Assembly (NCBI GenBank): GCA_020746875.1
Contig: JAGTJL010000029.1
Coordinates: 310,001 to 374,000 of the forward strand
Length of the DNA stretch: 64,000 nucleotides
Reading direction: 5' to 3'
Source of the DNA: Rhexocercosporidium sp. MPI-PUGE-AT-0058
Taxonomy: Eukaryota > Ascomycota > Leotiomycetes > Helotiales
The stretch's first letter is position 1, and the number at the start of each line of letters is the position of its first letter. The notes under the pieces were generated by a model. That model did not search any database and had not been told where the DNA came from. It saw only the letters and a list, made by a program, of their open reading frames with translations. The position numbers and the translations under genes are program-made. This document shows, in pieces, positions 1 through 11,790 of this stretch.

Positions 1-1900
1 AACGCCTCTGACTATATTATTAAGGCCGTGCTAAGTTAATTAAGTAAAAATAATAAATAATAACTAATCGTATATTATTTATAAAAACTCTTATTAATAA
101 AACTTAATTATAATATTTATAATAAAAAATTATTAAAAGCTATAAACGTAATATATAAATAAAAGGTTTACTTTAAAGGGTTACCTTATAAAGTACGGAT
201 TTTAACGGATTATAAAAAATTTATTTACTTTACGATTATTAAAAAATTAAACCGATAATAAGTTTAATAATACGAAACACTTTTTATAATTAAACTTCGA
301 TTTTTATATATTAAAAAAACAGAAAACGCTAAAGCCGACGCCTTTAATAGAAAACTAAAGTATTTTATAAATAAAACATATGAGTTATATACCGTATTAA
401 AGAAAATAATGACTTACTAATAGTTAATTATAAGTAATTAATAACGATAAATTAAGTCCTCGAAAAAATCTAAAAAGGCTACGTTAACGACTTAATAATA
501 ATTAAGTAAAAGAAGTAATTAAATAAAGGATTCTCTCTTATTGTCACTAGAGCTCTTTTATATTAAAGACAAGTTTATATTCTTATTTAAAACAAAATAG
601 ACTTCGTTAAAGAATAATATAAGCTACCGACCTATAAACATTAAGGGATAACTAAGACACTATCGAGACTCTTTAGGGAATATTATTTCTTAAAAATAAA
701 AAAAGTAATTAAAGACGTAATCTCGTTTTATAATATATATATACGGAATAAAGTAAACTATTATGCGCTATATAGGCTTATAAAGTTATTAACGATACCG
801 CCACGCTTATAGAAGTCAATCGCCTTAGACTTTATAATCGAATTATTACCTTCGAAAGATTCGATTATAAGAATCACTTATAATTTAATTTACGTAATAA
901 CGAATAAAACGACAAAGTACGCGTATATAATACTAGTACTAGGCATATAAGATACGCTAACGATAACGTAAGTATTCCTTTAAATAATCTTTACGAATTA
1001 CAGAATATTAAACAAGGTTATCTTAAATAAAAATAAGCTTTTTATTTTAAAGTTTTAAAAAATATTAATATTACTCTTAAAAATAAAGTAAAAAATATTA
1101 ACGGTATTTTACTCTTAAACCGACGACTAAATAAAACGAATTAATTAAATAATAAAGATTTATTTTTAATATTATATAAATTGTAAATAAGACGACTAGG
1201 TTTAATTATTTTTAACCGCCTAATTTATATATAATAGCGTAAACTAAAAGATTATTAAAGTATTGCCGTTTTATGCGAATTATAAATATAATCCGACAGC
1301 ATATAATATATCGATTATAAGTTAAGGGACCGCGTATAAAGCCATATTATAAAGAAATAAGCTTAAATAATTACATACTAAACTATTAATAAATATTTTA
1401 TTTATTACTTAAAGATTAGTTATTTATTATAATAAGAAGCGTAGTATAAGATTAACGCTAAAAGAGGAAGATAAGGTTTACTTATTTAAAAAAAATATTG
1501 TAATTAAGCGATTAAGTAATAAGTTGAATTATAAAAAGCTAAGATTATTTAAAATTGCGAAGGTTAAGGGATTAATTAATTATTAATTAATACTTTTAAA
1601 AATTATAAATATTTACTTAATATTTTATATATTATTCCTCGAATTAGTACCGCTAAAGGCACTACTAGCCCCTATTATAAAAATATAATTAATGAACTTA
1701 AACGCTAAATATAATATTAAAACTATTTTAAATTATTAACGCTTTTACGGCGTCGCTAAGTACTTAATTAAATAAAGGGGGTACTTCTAATTTAAAAACA
1801 CTTAAAAACTTAAGTCTAATCTCTATTATCTTAGACTATTTCGGGATTTTTATTTTCGAAATCTAAGGCTATTTAAAAAGAAAGAGAATTAAGGTTTAGC
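1..1900 (+). pseudogene. Gypsy-D pol remnant: RNase H, integrase, chromodomain
   Basis: Decayed 3' part of a Ty3/gypsy polyprotein. RNase H reads ILTDYKKFIYFTIIKKLNR (from 199), matching the family motif TDHKNL..FTTTKKLNRR with His changed to Tyr, and ends in ENAKADAFNRK at about 322-354. The integrase core reads SIALDFIIELLPSKDS near 813-860, where a TAG stands in place of Trp just upstream. The GPY/F-like region follows at about 1520-1680 (KLRLFKIAKVKG, then FLELVPLKALLAP). The chromodomain at about 1706-1813 reads LNY*RFYGVAKYLIK*RGYF, with stops at expected Arg and Trp positions. Substitutions and stops are C-to-T or G-to-A, with few frame changes, as expected from RIP rather than slow decay. 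Non-functional. Confidence 0.88.
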
Positions 1901-2552
1901 ACGTCGACCTCCGCTTTAAAGAAAGACGTTAAATAAGCGTCGAGCTTAAAGGTAAGAAACTAAAGATTAAGAATATTCTTAACGGGCTTAAAAGGAGGCG
2001 TTAAAAAATAAATAAAGGCCACTGTCTTATTTAATTTAAAAAGACACACCGGCCGGTTAAGCTAAGAAAACTTTATTACGTACCTCAAAGAATTGCAGTC
2101 GTTACGTTTAAAACGAACGCATTTAAAGTACTTCTTTAAGATAAACAGGTTTAAGAAGCAGGTACGGGAAAGGCTACGGCAGAAGAAGCAGGGCTTCGCA
2201 CGGCGCGTGGCGCCTTTAATGCAAAGTATAAGCTAAATACGTTATTTCTTTTTTACTTAAGTAATGCTTAATTTCTTTATAACTCCGGATATAATAAATA
2301 AAGAAGATGGCCGTTGGCAGCTATCGACGTTTCTTAAGTTATACTTAAGCGTGAGGATTACGCTAGGCTAAGAAGGAGATAGTATTATAGACGCTCTTAG
2401 GCGACTATTAAGTCTTAAGAGGAAATGTTTTAAAAGCTATTATAGTCTTAGGAACCGAGTGGCTCTTAAGAGCGCGGCTTTTAGGAGTTAACGAAGTCTT
2501 AAGACTTATTTATATTTAAAGTATTTTATTTATAATATAATTATAAAAGTAA
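1901..2552. other. Tail between gypsy-D chromodomain and its LTR
   Basis: About 650 bp with no reading frame I could follow. It includes a patch at 2080-2480 that is less AT-rich than its surroundings. It may be the 3' untranslated part of the element. I see no ORF or transposon end here. Confidence 0.4.
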
Positions 2553-2866
2553 TGTCGTAACCGCGAGTCTTTGCGATTACGTATTACGTAATAAATCCCT
2601 AAATCTATAAATCCTTTAATAATAAAAGGGATTTAAAGATTTAAGGATTTAATATTTCAAGGGATTTAAGGGATTTAAAGAGAACAAAGGTTTTATATAA
2701 AATGAATACGTTTGTTATTAAATAAAAACTTCGTACTTAATTAAAAATAATATCTCACCCGTATTAGTTATTATTTATTTTATTATACGTAATATACTTA
2801 CTTCTCGATCATTAAGATTAACACAACCCACCGTATTTACACCGAGTAAAAACACGGACCGTGACA
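2553..2866 (+). repeat. Gypsy-D 3' LTR (314 bp)
   Basis: Begins TGTCGTAACC and ends CCGTGACA, giving the TG...CA ends and short terminal inverted repeat (TGTC/GACA) of an LTR. It sits at the expected distance downstream of the chromodomain and directly against a truncated copia RNase H. Only one copy is visible, so the limits rest on the end motifs alone. Confidence 0.6.
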
Positions 2867-3828
2867 AATAGTCGACGTAGGAATCGTAGATTACCTTAAT
2901 ACTTTTTAAATTATTAGCTTATTAAATAATAAGATTATATAACCTTAAAATAACTTCCGAGTTTCGACGTTATTTACAAAAGATACATTTAAAATAATAT
3001 AAAGCGCTCTTTTTTAATTATCTTTATATATAATTCTTAAAAAGCGCATATTACATAAATAGTAAATAAGCTAATATATAATTATAAAATACTTTAAACT
3101 AAGATTTATCGCAAACTATAAGAGCTAAGCGATCGTAAAAGCTACGTCTAATCTTATAACGATTACTATATATAATACCGACTTAACTCTTTCTTAATAA
3201 GCTTTAATATGTTTTTTTTAAAGCTTATTCTTTATATTTGACAAGATCGATTTAAAAGAGCGGTATTATAAAACACTTCTTATTAACTTACTTAAACTTT
3301 CGAGTGATTTTCTTAATATACTAGCTATAAACTAAAGAAATAGTCTTGCGCTTTCTGTCGCGTATTATCTTAATCCTTAGGAATTATTTAATATCTTTAA
3401 GATTATATATATCGTACGCTTAATTTAATCGTTTAATGAAATCCTGTCCGATTTTTAAGTCGTTTAAATAATAAAGCACTTAAATGTCATTTACGTAAAA
3501 GAAAATAAGGATTTTGTAATTAAGGTTTATAAATATATACGGTTCTTTTAAATATAAAATCAACCCTAAATTTATTACCGTTTTACTAATATGCTTATAT
3601 TATAAGTACGAAAAGTCACGCATCTCGTAAAGAGCGCGATTAACTTATAGTATATATTTAGGCTTATTAAAACTTAAAGAGAATTTATAATATCGGTTTC
3701 GCCGTTTATATCTCGAAGAGCGTTAATAAACGCATTAATTACGTCGAAGCACTTGACTTCCAAGTTAAAATAAGCTGCGAGCGCCATAACGATTCGGAAG
3801 GATTTAATTAAAAGCGTGCTAGCGTATA
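2867..3828 (-). pseudogene. Copia-1 reverse transcriptase and RNase H remnant (3' portion)
   Basis: Read on the minus strand this is Ty1/copia RT. At about 3484-3507 is IFFYVNDI, the YVDD active site with Asp changed to Asn by one G-to-A change. Upstream are VMALAAYFNLEVKCFDVINA (about 3727-3786) and EPYIFINL. It runs into RNase H and is cut by gypsy-D at 2867. Its upstream half continues in the same frame at 11791 beyond the copia-2 insertion. Several RIP-type stops; non-functional. Confidence 0.85.
3824..3828. repeat. Target-site duplication of copia-2, left copy (GTATA)
   Basis: The five bases GTATA lie directly before the left LTR and recur at 11786-11790 directly after the right LTR. 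Keeping one copy restores the copia-1 RT frame. Confidence 0.93.
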
Positions 3829-4012
3829 TGTGGTGTAAAAGTGGATTAAAGCGCTGTAAGCAGTTATAATTGAATTAAAGTGATTAATTATTATTCTAAA
3901 AGCTCTAAGAATTAAGAGAAGATAGTTATTCTCCTGAAAGCGGTCTATAATAACAAAACTTAATTAAGTCACGTATAATATTAAGAGAGCAGCTGCCCGT
4001 GCCTATACGACA
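3829..4012 (-). repeat. Copia-2 3' LTR (184 bp)
   Basis: On the plus strand it begins TGTGGTGTAAAAGTGG and ends CCTATACGACA. The partner at 11602-11785 has exactly the same length and begins TATAATATAAAAGTGG, where every G-to-A difference is of RIP type. Confidence 0.93.
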
Positions 4013-4020
4013 CACCCCTT
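4013..4020 (-). other. Copia-2 polypurine tract
   Basis: CACCCCTT on the plus strand reads AAGGGGTG on the minus strand, immediately upstream of the 3' LTR (TGTCGTATAGG). This is the position and composition of a plus-strand priming tract. It shows that the LTR at 3829 is the 3' LTR of an element extending to the right, not a solo LTR. Confidence 0.8.
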
Positions 4021-4444
4021 AAGCAATTAATAATAATAAGCCACTGCTATTGTGATTAGCTATATTAAGCGAGAGTAAATAATAGGAAAGAATTAAGTAA
4101 ACAAATTCACTTATATACGGTAATTAAGTAAATAACCTAATTATATAAACTAACGATTTTCTTACTAAACCTAAACCTGTAAACACTCGATAATACATAG
4201 ATCGACTGCTCTCGATCTACTATTTAATTAATTTATTAATTAATTAATTAATTAACTGCTCCCTTCGACATTATAAGTGTTTTTAAGCGCTTCGCCAGAA
4301 TCGTTATAACAGAACGACGATTTACTTGCTAGAGTAAGGTGAGTAGCTCGATTTTCGATTTATTAGTTTCGATTTATTAATTAGAGATCGACTGATTAAA
4401 GATTAATTGATTAAAGAATAATCGCTGACTTATAATAAATTAAG
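4021..4444. other. Non-coding segment between polypurine tract and passenger gene
   Basis: Inside copia-2 but with no copia frame. It contains a (TTAA/ATTA)n run near 4225-4255. By position it would hold the promoter and 5' leader of the passenger gene on the plus strand. I see no clear TATA box or repeat. Confidence 0.35.
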
Positions 4445-5262
4445 GCTATTATTAATAATAAGAAGAAAATCGTTGCTAAAGCACGACTGTCAGCTACTCC
4501 CGTCCCTGCCCCCGCTTCTTGCCGTGCCGCTGCTGCTCCCCGGGCTCTAAAGCAGTCAGTAGGTATTCGCATAATAGTTTATTTAAGCTGTATTAATAAC
4601 GCCTTTTAAATAAAAGGTAGCAATTAATACTACGATATTATTAAAAAGAATGCTCGCTGCTTCGCTTACTCGTCCGGCTATAAGTGCGTAGTTGCTCCCG
4701 TTATTGCTTAGGCTCCTTTCCTCGCATATTATAATACGTTAGAAAATGAAGTTAGCAAAAAGGTAAGTCGATTTAGCTGCTTTTTTTTCGCTTTTTAATT
4801 TATTATTAATTTTTTTAAAAGTTAAAATAATTAAGAATCCCGGTCTGTGCCGCCCTTAAGGGTAATAATATTAATAGAGCTACTACTGCTAGCACTGCTA
4901 TTAGTTTTAATAGTAGAGTTGCTTTAGGAGCTATTAATGAATTTAAAAGTAATAATAAAAATAATAATAATAAAAAGAACGGTAAATTACTTGTTTTATT
5001 TTTAAAAAATCGAATTAATTTAATTAATTTCTTAAAAGAAAAAGAAGAGCTTTTAGCTGCTTTTATAACTTATACTCGTATTATTAAAAAGAAGATTATT
5101 ATCGCTGCGGGTGCTCTCTTCGTTAAGAAGAGTAGTAAAGGAATAGTTAATTATTTTATTATTATTATTATTATTAAAGTTGCTCGCGCTACTGCCGCTG
5201 CTAAGGCTGCTACCGGAGCTGCTCGCGCCTATAATCCGAGCCTTAGTGTTCTGGCTTTTTAA
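4445..5262 (+). pseudogene. Passenger gene in copia-2: Cys-rich/Ala-rich protein of unknown function, one intron
   Basis: The plus-strand gene is antisense to copia-2. Exon 1 (about 4445-4762) reads a Pro/Ala-rich start (ATPVPAPASCRAAAAPRALK). A Cys-rich block follows, with KKNARCFAYSSGYKC near 4634-4678; original Cys residues appear as Tyr (TGC to TAC). The exon ends LENEVSKK at 4762. Three in-frame stops (TAA, TAA, TAG) fit CAA or CAG after RIP. A GTAAGT...AG intron (4763-4860) joins the frames. Exon 2 (4861-5262) is fully open: GNNINRATTASTAISF, an Asn/Lys-rich stretch, a Lys/Glu/Leu-rich helical segment (LKEKEELLAAF), an Ala-rich tail and TAA at 5260. The exon 1 start codon is not clear. 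The domain pattern resembles Cys-rich hypothetical proteins that I recall as common in ascomycetes, but I cannot name the family. Function unknown. Confidence 0.7.
4763..4860 (+). other. Predicted 98-bp spliceosomal intron of the passenger gene
   Basis: Starts with GTAAGT and ends TTAAG. Exon 1 ends on a codon boundary at 4762 and exon 2 starts on one at 4861, so it is a phase-0 intron. Length and donor are typical of filamentous fungi. The two flanking exons lie in different frames, and only removal of this segment joins them. The branch point is not obvious (AT-rich). Confidence 0.65.
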
Positions 5263-5739
5263 GTTATATCTGCTCGTGGAGTTATTCTTACTCTTAAGTA
5301 AGAGGCTTAAGTTACTTACGTTAAGGAGTTAATTAATATAATAATTAATACTTTAAGCGAGTTAATTCGGGAGGTTTTAAGCCTTTTACTTTTTAATAAA
5401 TAAGCTACTCTTTTGTTTTTTAAAGCTTAAGAATTTCTTATTTTTTAAATATCTTTTTATATTTTAAAAACTAAAGCTTGCGTTTGCTTTTAAATTAAAG
5501 AATCGTTAAAAGTAATTAATTTTTTAAAATATAATAATTTATACCCCTGAGCTTAATTAATCTTCGATAAAATAAAATTATAAATAGAAATTTATAAAAG
5601 AGAATTTTATAAAAGAATACATAATAATATAAATAAAGCTCTTTAATTAAAAGATAAGCTTATTATATAATTACTTTAAAAATAAATGAAAAGTAAAAAA
5701 TATATATAAAAAACTACTTTAAAGCAAGTCTCTTAAAGG
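5263..5739. other. Spacer between passenger gene stop and copia-2 pol end
   Basis: AT-rich, about 480 bp, with no followable frame on either strand. It would hold the 3' end of the passenger transcript, and the end of pol on the other strand. Confidence 0.35.
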
Positions 5740-8700
5740 AGTTACTTTAATTAAGCATAAACATTTATTAAATTAATAAGAGTAATAAATGCTTTAAATT
5801 TCTGCCGAGAAAGGTTTTTAATAAGTCTATTAATTAGTATATAACTTATAAGAAGATATTCTATTATAAAAGTGCCCTTTTGAAACTCCTAGCGTAATTA
5901 TATATTCTGAATATTAACGTAGCGCAACTTAATGAAAATACACTGATTTTCCCTAATAATTAACCGAATCGTTTATTAATTATTATAAAAAATTATTTAA
6001 GCTGTTTTTATATTAAGGCATAATTTTTAAAAGAATCGCTAAAGTATTATAAATTCCTTGCCGGTGCGCTTAACTTTAAGAAGCTTTACTTATATTATAA
6101 ACGTAATAATTATATCTTATAAAATTACTTTTTAAAGAATTAAACTTTTAAAAAGTATGAAAATATATTTATTAAAAGATTACTTTATCTCGATATCGTC
6201 TGCAAAAGAAGCATTTAATATTATTATAAGGTAAGAGTCGCGTAGCTTATAACTGTAAGTAATCGCTAAGAAACGAGTACCGAAAAAGTAATGAATTATT
6301 TAATTAATTATAATCAGGTGCTCTCGGGAAAGATTAATTAAGAAGTAAGAAAGCCTTAAAATAATAAAAGCAACGTTTGCGCGTAATATAATTATAATAT
6401 AAAGCACTGATTTAACCTTTTCTTAAAACTCCTTAATTTGAGTTAAAATAGCCTATTTTTAATTCTTTAATAACTCGATTTGAGGTAATAATATATTTAA
6501 GCAATTTCTATTTATTAATTTAAATCGAAGAGCAACCTTTTAAATATAAGTGTCGTATATTAAAGAGATAGTCTTCGCTAATCGATCTTTAATAATATAA
6601 ACGCCTAAGAACCATTCCATTTACTTTCCTTTAATAAGCTTATATATTATATTTAAGCTGTCGGTAATTAGTTTGGCGTCTTTAAAAGCTAAAGAATAAT
6701 AAAATACTTAAATATCGTCGATATAAAATATCATAAATATTATACGTTATTCGTTTATAAATATATAAAGCTCTTCTTTATAAGCGATTAATCTTAAAGT
6801 TATCAAAGTATGAGTAAAGTCACCGTATTATAGCGCCGGTGAATCCTTAAGTTCATAAAGTGCGCGATTAACCTTTATTATTATTCCGTTTTATTTAAAA
6901 CCGTCTAATAAATAGTAGCGTACGCGAGCACTTATCTTATTTTATTTAGCGTTAATAAAGGCATTTATTATATTAAATTAAATTATTTTTAAATTAAATT
7001 AAGTTATAATAATTATAGCGGTTCTAAAAGAGCGAGCAATTAAAGTGATTATATATATTAATAAAATTAACGTTTTAAGTTATAAGTCTTTTCTTATAAC
7101 GACTCGGGAGCGATAATAGGTTAAATACCTTAACGAATCGACTTTAGTATAAAATACTTATTTTAAGGGAATTAATTACTTAATAATAAAAGTATATTTG
7201 ACGATTCTTTAATAATTGCGCGACTTAAGGTTAGTGATCTTCTTAATAGCGTCGGCTTAAAAGTGTTCTCTTAACGGATGGTCCTTAAGGTCTCTTTAAT
7301 TTAATAAGTCCTTAAGTAATTATAATTAATAAATCCGTAGGAGCTTAATTAATTATTAAATTTCGATATTTTTAAGTATAAACGTTAATATAATAGCGTG
7401 AATTGCGCTTAAGTCTTTTTCGTCTTTTCGTATTAGTTCTTAATTAAGCTAGAAAGTCCTTAGAAAATCCTCTAAGTACTTGTAGTTATTTAACGGTTAT
7501 AATAATTCCGTAATTAGCTTTTTAATAATTATTATATAAACGCTTCGATTCGGTTTCGTTATCTTATTATCGACTCGAGTCTTTCGACTTTTATTAATTA
7601 TTTAGTTTTTTATTTTTTTTTTTTTAAAAAGTTTAAATAAGCCGAAATTTAATTTAATTAAAACCAGAAGTAATAAGCGTAAACCTGACTTTTTGTTTTC
7701 TTTTAATTTCGATAATTACGGATGCTCCTCGTACTCAGTTGCTTGAAGCAGAGCTTTTAATTACTTAAGGCCGACACTTTCTTTAAGTGCTCCTCGACGC
7801 TTAAGACCGCGCTCTTAGTTATATAATCTTCTAAAGTAAATTATAACTTATAATATCGACTTCCGCTTAGGGCTTATATTACTTTAGAAGTTTATTATAT
7901 TATATAAAATATCTCTTTTAATTACGCTTTTAAACGCTAATTATCTTAAAGTATCGGCTCGTTTTAAGATTTAATTAAGGTATTCGTAAATAAGAAATCT
8001 AGTATTCTTTTTTGATTAAATTACTCCCGAGTTCTTATTAATAAGCGATTAAATAAAGTCAAGAGCTATTAAATTAATTAAAAGTAGCGTATTTACTTTT
8101 ATTAACTTAATTAAAAGGGAAGTAAATAGCTTTACCCCTGAGCTTAAAAGCTTAATTAAAAGTTTTAATACCTCCGAGCTCATAAGCTTGTCGACTTTTA
8201 TAGCGCTTATTGCTTCGCTTAATTATTCTTTATTTAAAGTAATAAATAGTGTTTTTGATTTTAATATATTAAATGCGCTTAGTCGGTTAATTATAATAAA
8301 ACCAACGTCTTAATCTCTTTCTTTTTCTTTTAGTATTTTCGTAAAATCTTTTAATATTAAGCGCGGCTAGCCGATTGCTTTTTTTATATTTAAAGAACTT
8401 AAATAAAAGAAGGTTTCGTTAAAAGTAATATTCCGAGTTATTATTATATATTATAATTAAAGTACTTAAATTTTATAAATATTAAATAAGACGTATTTAA
8501 TTAAGTAATTAAGGTGCGCTCGCGGGTTAATTTTAAAAGCTTTCTTTTAGCGAAGAGCTTCTCGGTTTTTAATTATAAAATAAGTTTTATAATCGTACGT
8601 ATATAAGTTGCTTTAGTTAGGCCGTAAATCGGTTATTAGCTTTAGTATGAGCTTAAAGTCGTAATACCGAAAATATTACTTAAATTAAGCTTAGAATATT

Positions 8701-11560
8701 TTGTTTAAATTCTTAAAGCCTTTGCGAGTAAATAAACTTATATTATAGAAAATAATTGCTGCTATTATTAATTCCGTTTAAAGCGCCCGGGGTAAATTAG
8801 CAGAGAGGCGCATTTTAATCGATTTATCGATTATTTTTTTACTTATGTATTTAGCTCCTTTATTAGGTTAGTATATATATAAGAGGATAAATTCAATATT
8901 AATATTATTTTTTTTATATTACTTTTCATACTTAATTAATTTATTGATTTTTATAATTAAGGTATTATTATTTTGGCGTATTTTATAAACCGAGAGCCCG
9001 AATTAGCGTCTCGTCTACGCCTTAAACGGTTTAAGAGTATTTAAGATAATAATTAACTTTTTAGTTTTTAAAAGCCGTTTATAGAATTTCTTATTATATT
9101 TGTCTTTAATTAATAAAAGCTAATTATTTTCGTTAAACTTTATTAAAAAATTAAATAAATCTTAAGAAATATAATAAAAAAGACGGATAATTATTCTCTT
9201 TAATTAACGACGACTTATTACTTATTATATTATAGTTATTATATAATGCTCGTATTTTAACCGAGTTAAACCTTAAATCTCGATATTACGCGTATTTTTT
9301 ATTAGGTTTTTTAAAGCTTCCTTTCTTAAGTGACTTGCGCGTAAATACTATAAGTGGGCTTCGTCGACTCGTGGCTTTAAATATCGTCTATTCGACTGAA
9401 AGCTTTAGCGAATACTTCTCTTTAGCGTTAAAAATATTAAAAAATTATAATTTAAGCGAGTTAAAATACGGCGAGTAGTTAAAGAAACCGAAAAGTAATT
9501 AAAAGGCTTATATTTAAAGAAAGCTAAGTTAAACTATTATTATAATTACTTTAAAACTAAATTATTTTTAGCTGTTTTTATGCGTAAAGTATAATTTAAA
9601 TTATTATATTAAATTTTTATTTATAAAAAGCGAGCTTCTAAAATAATATTAATATTAAAGCCTTTAACGACAGCGACGTTCGAGAAGGTTAAATCGCTTA
9701 TATTTAGTCCGTTAAAGCCGTAAAAAGCACTTTTAAAGACTCGAGTACCGTGGCTTTTAATTATTAAGCTTAACGTTCCGGCCTTAACGCTATTATCTGT
9801 AATAGATTTAATAAAGCTTCCGGGGACAAGAAAAGCTTCTGAATTTATTAAATAAATAGCAGTTCCGTTATCGAATAAGATACTCTTTGCGAGCGGATAA
9901 CGATTTATATTTATAATAACGTATACCCCCGTAGCAACGAGAGCTTCGTCGAGAAATTCAGAGCTTATAAGGCAAGCTTGAACGTTTTTAAAGTATTTTA
10001 TTTTTATTAAAATAATTAGCTTTAAAATTATAAGAACTGTTAATACTTAAGTAAAAAAGGAATTACTAGAAAATAATCCGGAAGCTAGTTGCGCTATTAA
10101 TAATATATTCCCGCTGAGTTTAGTAATTTCTCGGCAAAAGTTAAAAAAGTCGCTTTTTAATCGGAGTCGAGTCTTTTTAATTTCCTTTATTAATAGTAGA
10201 TTCTTGAGGTTACTCGCCGTCGAGCCGTCGTAATAATACCGAAGTCTGTGATAATTAATAGCCTTATAGCGGTGAAAGCGATATTTATACGAGTAAGTAT
10301 TTGCTCGCGTGTTTAGCGATTAGTTTCGTTAAACCGACGAGATTGCGGAAGCATTTGATTTTCTTTTAAGAATAATATATAGGCTTATTATCTTTTGTTA
10401 TTTAAAGGCTATAAGTGATTCCTTATTAAAAGTAAATAATTAATTAACGTAATTAAATAAAGAGTATTAGTTTATTACTTTAAGAATATTATTTTTTAAT
10501 AATTCAGAGTGTCGTTCGCGCGCTTATTCCGGTACGAGCTTCTCTTACACCGCCTTAATAAAGTCAAGTACTATTAGCGGTCTTTTAACGTCCGGTAAGT
10601 CGTATAAAAGAGTATTTTAATAAGCCGCTCTTTATTCTTAAAGCTATTTCTTAAGATTAATTCGCCTTGCTTTAATAATAGCGAGCTTCTTCTTATAAAT
10701 AAACTATATTAACGTGCGAGCACTTGTTTTCGAAAGGGCGTAATTTCTTTTAAGAATCTAGAAGAATAATTAAAGAGTCTATGACTTTAATTAAGGGTTT
10801 CCGTTTATTATCTCGGTTAACTATTCTTTTTCTATACGAGCTTGCTCGTTCTTGTATTTCCTAATTATTCCTTAATAAATAAAAGGATTAATTATTTCTT
10901 AAATCCATTTATAAGCTGCCTTATAAGCTCGAGCCTTTTCTGTCCATTATATAAGCTTCCCTACGTGTTCCTTTATAAAAGTAATATATATTAAAGCCAT
11001 ATTATTAATTATAACCTTTGTCGGTAGTAATACGCTCGGCTTAAGGCTTTTTTCTATAAGGTCGCGAGCATCTTCGTCCTACTTTACTTAAGCCTGGAAG
11101 TTATGCTTAATAGTTTTTTTATTTTATTATATTTTTAAATCGTTTAATAATAAAGGTTTTAATTCGGCGTCGAGAAGGTTAAGAGTAACTAGTAACGCAG
11201 GGTCTACCGAATTCCATATCTTATAAAAGATATAAAAGGATTTAAACGCTTAATATTAAGGAATTTAAGTGCGTTTATTGTAATTAAGAGGAGTTCGATT
11301 GTTTAAAGAAGAGGCTAAAGTTAAGTCTATTATAGCGAAGGAGTTGCTTTTGTGAGCTCCGAGTATTCGATGGAGGAAGAACTGGAGAGTCCAGTTGCTT
11401 GGCTTTTATATTTATTTAAAGTAGAATAAAAAGATTAATAGAAAACAGCGGTATGAATTATATTCTGTAATAAGGTGGAAAATTCTATAACGTATAATAG
11501 ATGTTTTCTATTTATAAACTTATTTTATAAGCTTCATTTAAATTAATAACGCATAGAGAG
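5740..11560 (-). pseudogene. Copia-2 gag-pol remnant
   Basis: Ty1/copia polyprotein, read right to left. The gag-like part lies at about 10050-11550. The protease at about 9640-9990 contains ILFDNGTAIYLINSEAF (the D-N/S-G active site of copia proteases). The pre-integrase zinc-binding segment near 9330-9390 reads VDEAHL*YLRASHLRKEALK, with a stop at the expected Trp. The integrase core is near 8960-9030 (TLKPFKA, FGLSVYKIRQ). RT at about 6600-7000 reads ALYELKDSPALWYGDFTHTL, with IFYIDDI at 6709-6730. RNase H ends near 5740 with RQKFKAFITLINLINVYA. Many RIP-type stops; non-functional. The nearby copy at 42096-47487 is more heavily mutated. Confidence 0.88.
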
Positions 11561-11601
11561 AAGAATACTAACTTAATAGCTTTGTCTTCGGGGTTTATAA
11601 T

Positions 11602-11785
11602 TATAATATAAAAGTGGATTAAAGCGCTGTGAGTAATTATAATTAAATTGAAGTAATTAATTATTATTCTAAAAGCTTTAAGAATTAGGAGAAGACAGTT
11701 GTTCTCCTGAAGGCGGTCTACAGTAGCAGAACCTAATTAGGTCACGTATAGTACTAAGAGAGCAGCTGCCCGTGCCTATACGACA
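11602..11785 (-). repeat. Copia-2 5' LTR (184 bp)
   Basis: Same length as the left LTR, ending CCTATACGACA, and followed at once by the target duplication GTATA (11786-11790). A third, decayed copy of this LTR is at 47305-47487. Confidence 0.93.
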
Positions 11786-11790
11786 GTATA
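11786..11790. repeat. Target-site duplication of copia-2, right copy (GTATA)
   Basis: Matches 3824-3828. On the minus strand the codons across the repaired junction read ...FIYASTLLIKSF..., a continuous copia RT sequence. Confidence 0.93.

Larger units (their letters stand above)
1..2866 (+). mobile_element. Gypsy-D: 3' half of a chromodomain Ty3/gypsy retrotransposon
   Basis: The left part of the element lies outside the window. Visible in order are RNase H, integrase, a chromodomain, about 650 bp of non-coding or tail sequence, and a 314-bp LTR. The order pol then chromodomain then LTR is that of fungal chromoviruses. All domains are riddled with RIP-type stops. The LTR abuts the truncated RNase H of copia-1 at 2867, so gypsy-D probably inserted into copia-1. 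The target duplication cannot be tested because the other LTR is not in the window. Confidence 0.85.
3829..11785 (-). mobile_element. Copia-2: complete Ty1/copia retrotransposon carrying a passenger gene
   Basis: 7,957-bp element in reverse orientation. It is bounded by two 184-bp LTRs that differ mainly by transitions and is flanked by GTATA on both sides. The order on the minus strand is 5' LTR (11602-11785), gag-like region, protease, integrase, RT, RNase H (ending near 5740), then about 1.7 kb containing an antisense intron-bearing gene, then a polypurine tract (AAGGGGTG on the minus strand) and the 3' LTR (3829-4012). Copia elements normally end pol close to the 3' LTR, so the extra segment is unusual. 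A truncated relative lies at 42096-47487. Confidence 0.93.

Noticed and set aside
2867..2871. AATAG as a gypsy-D target duplication
   Set aside because: The left LTR of gypsy-D is outside the window, so no partner can be compared.
3829..4012. Left copia-2 LTR as a solo LTR
   Set aside because: A polypurine tract lies directly to its right, the base duplication GTATA is shared with the far right LTR rather than its own right flank, and lengths match exactly.
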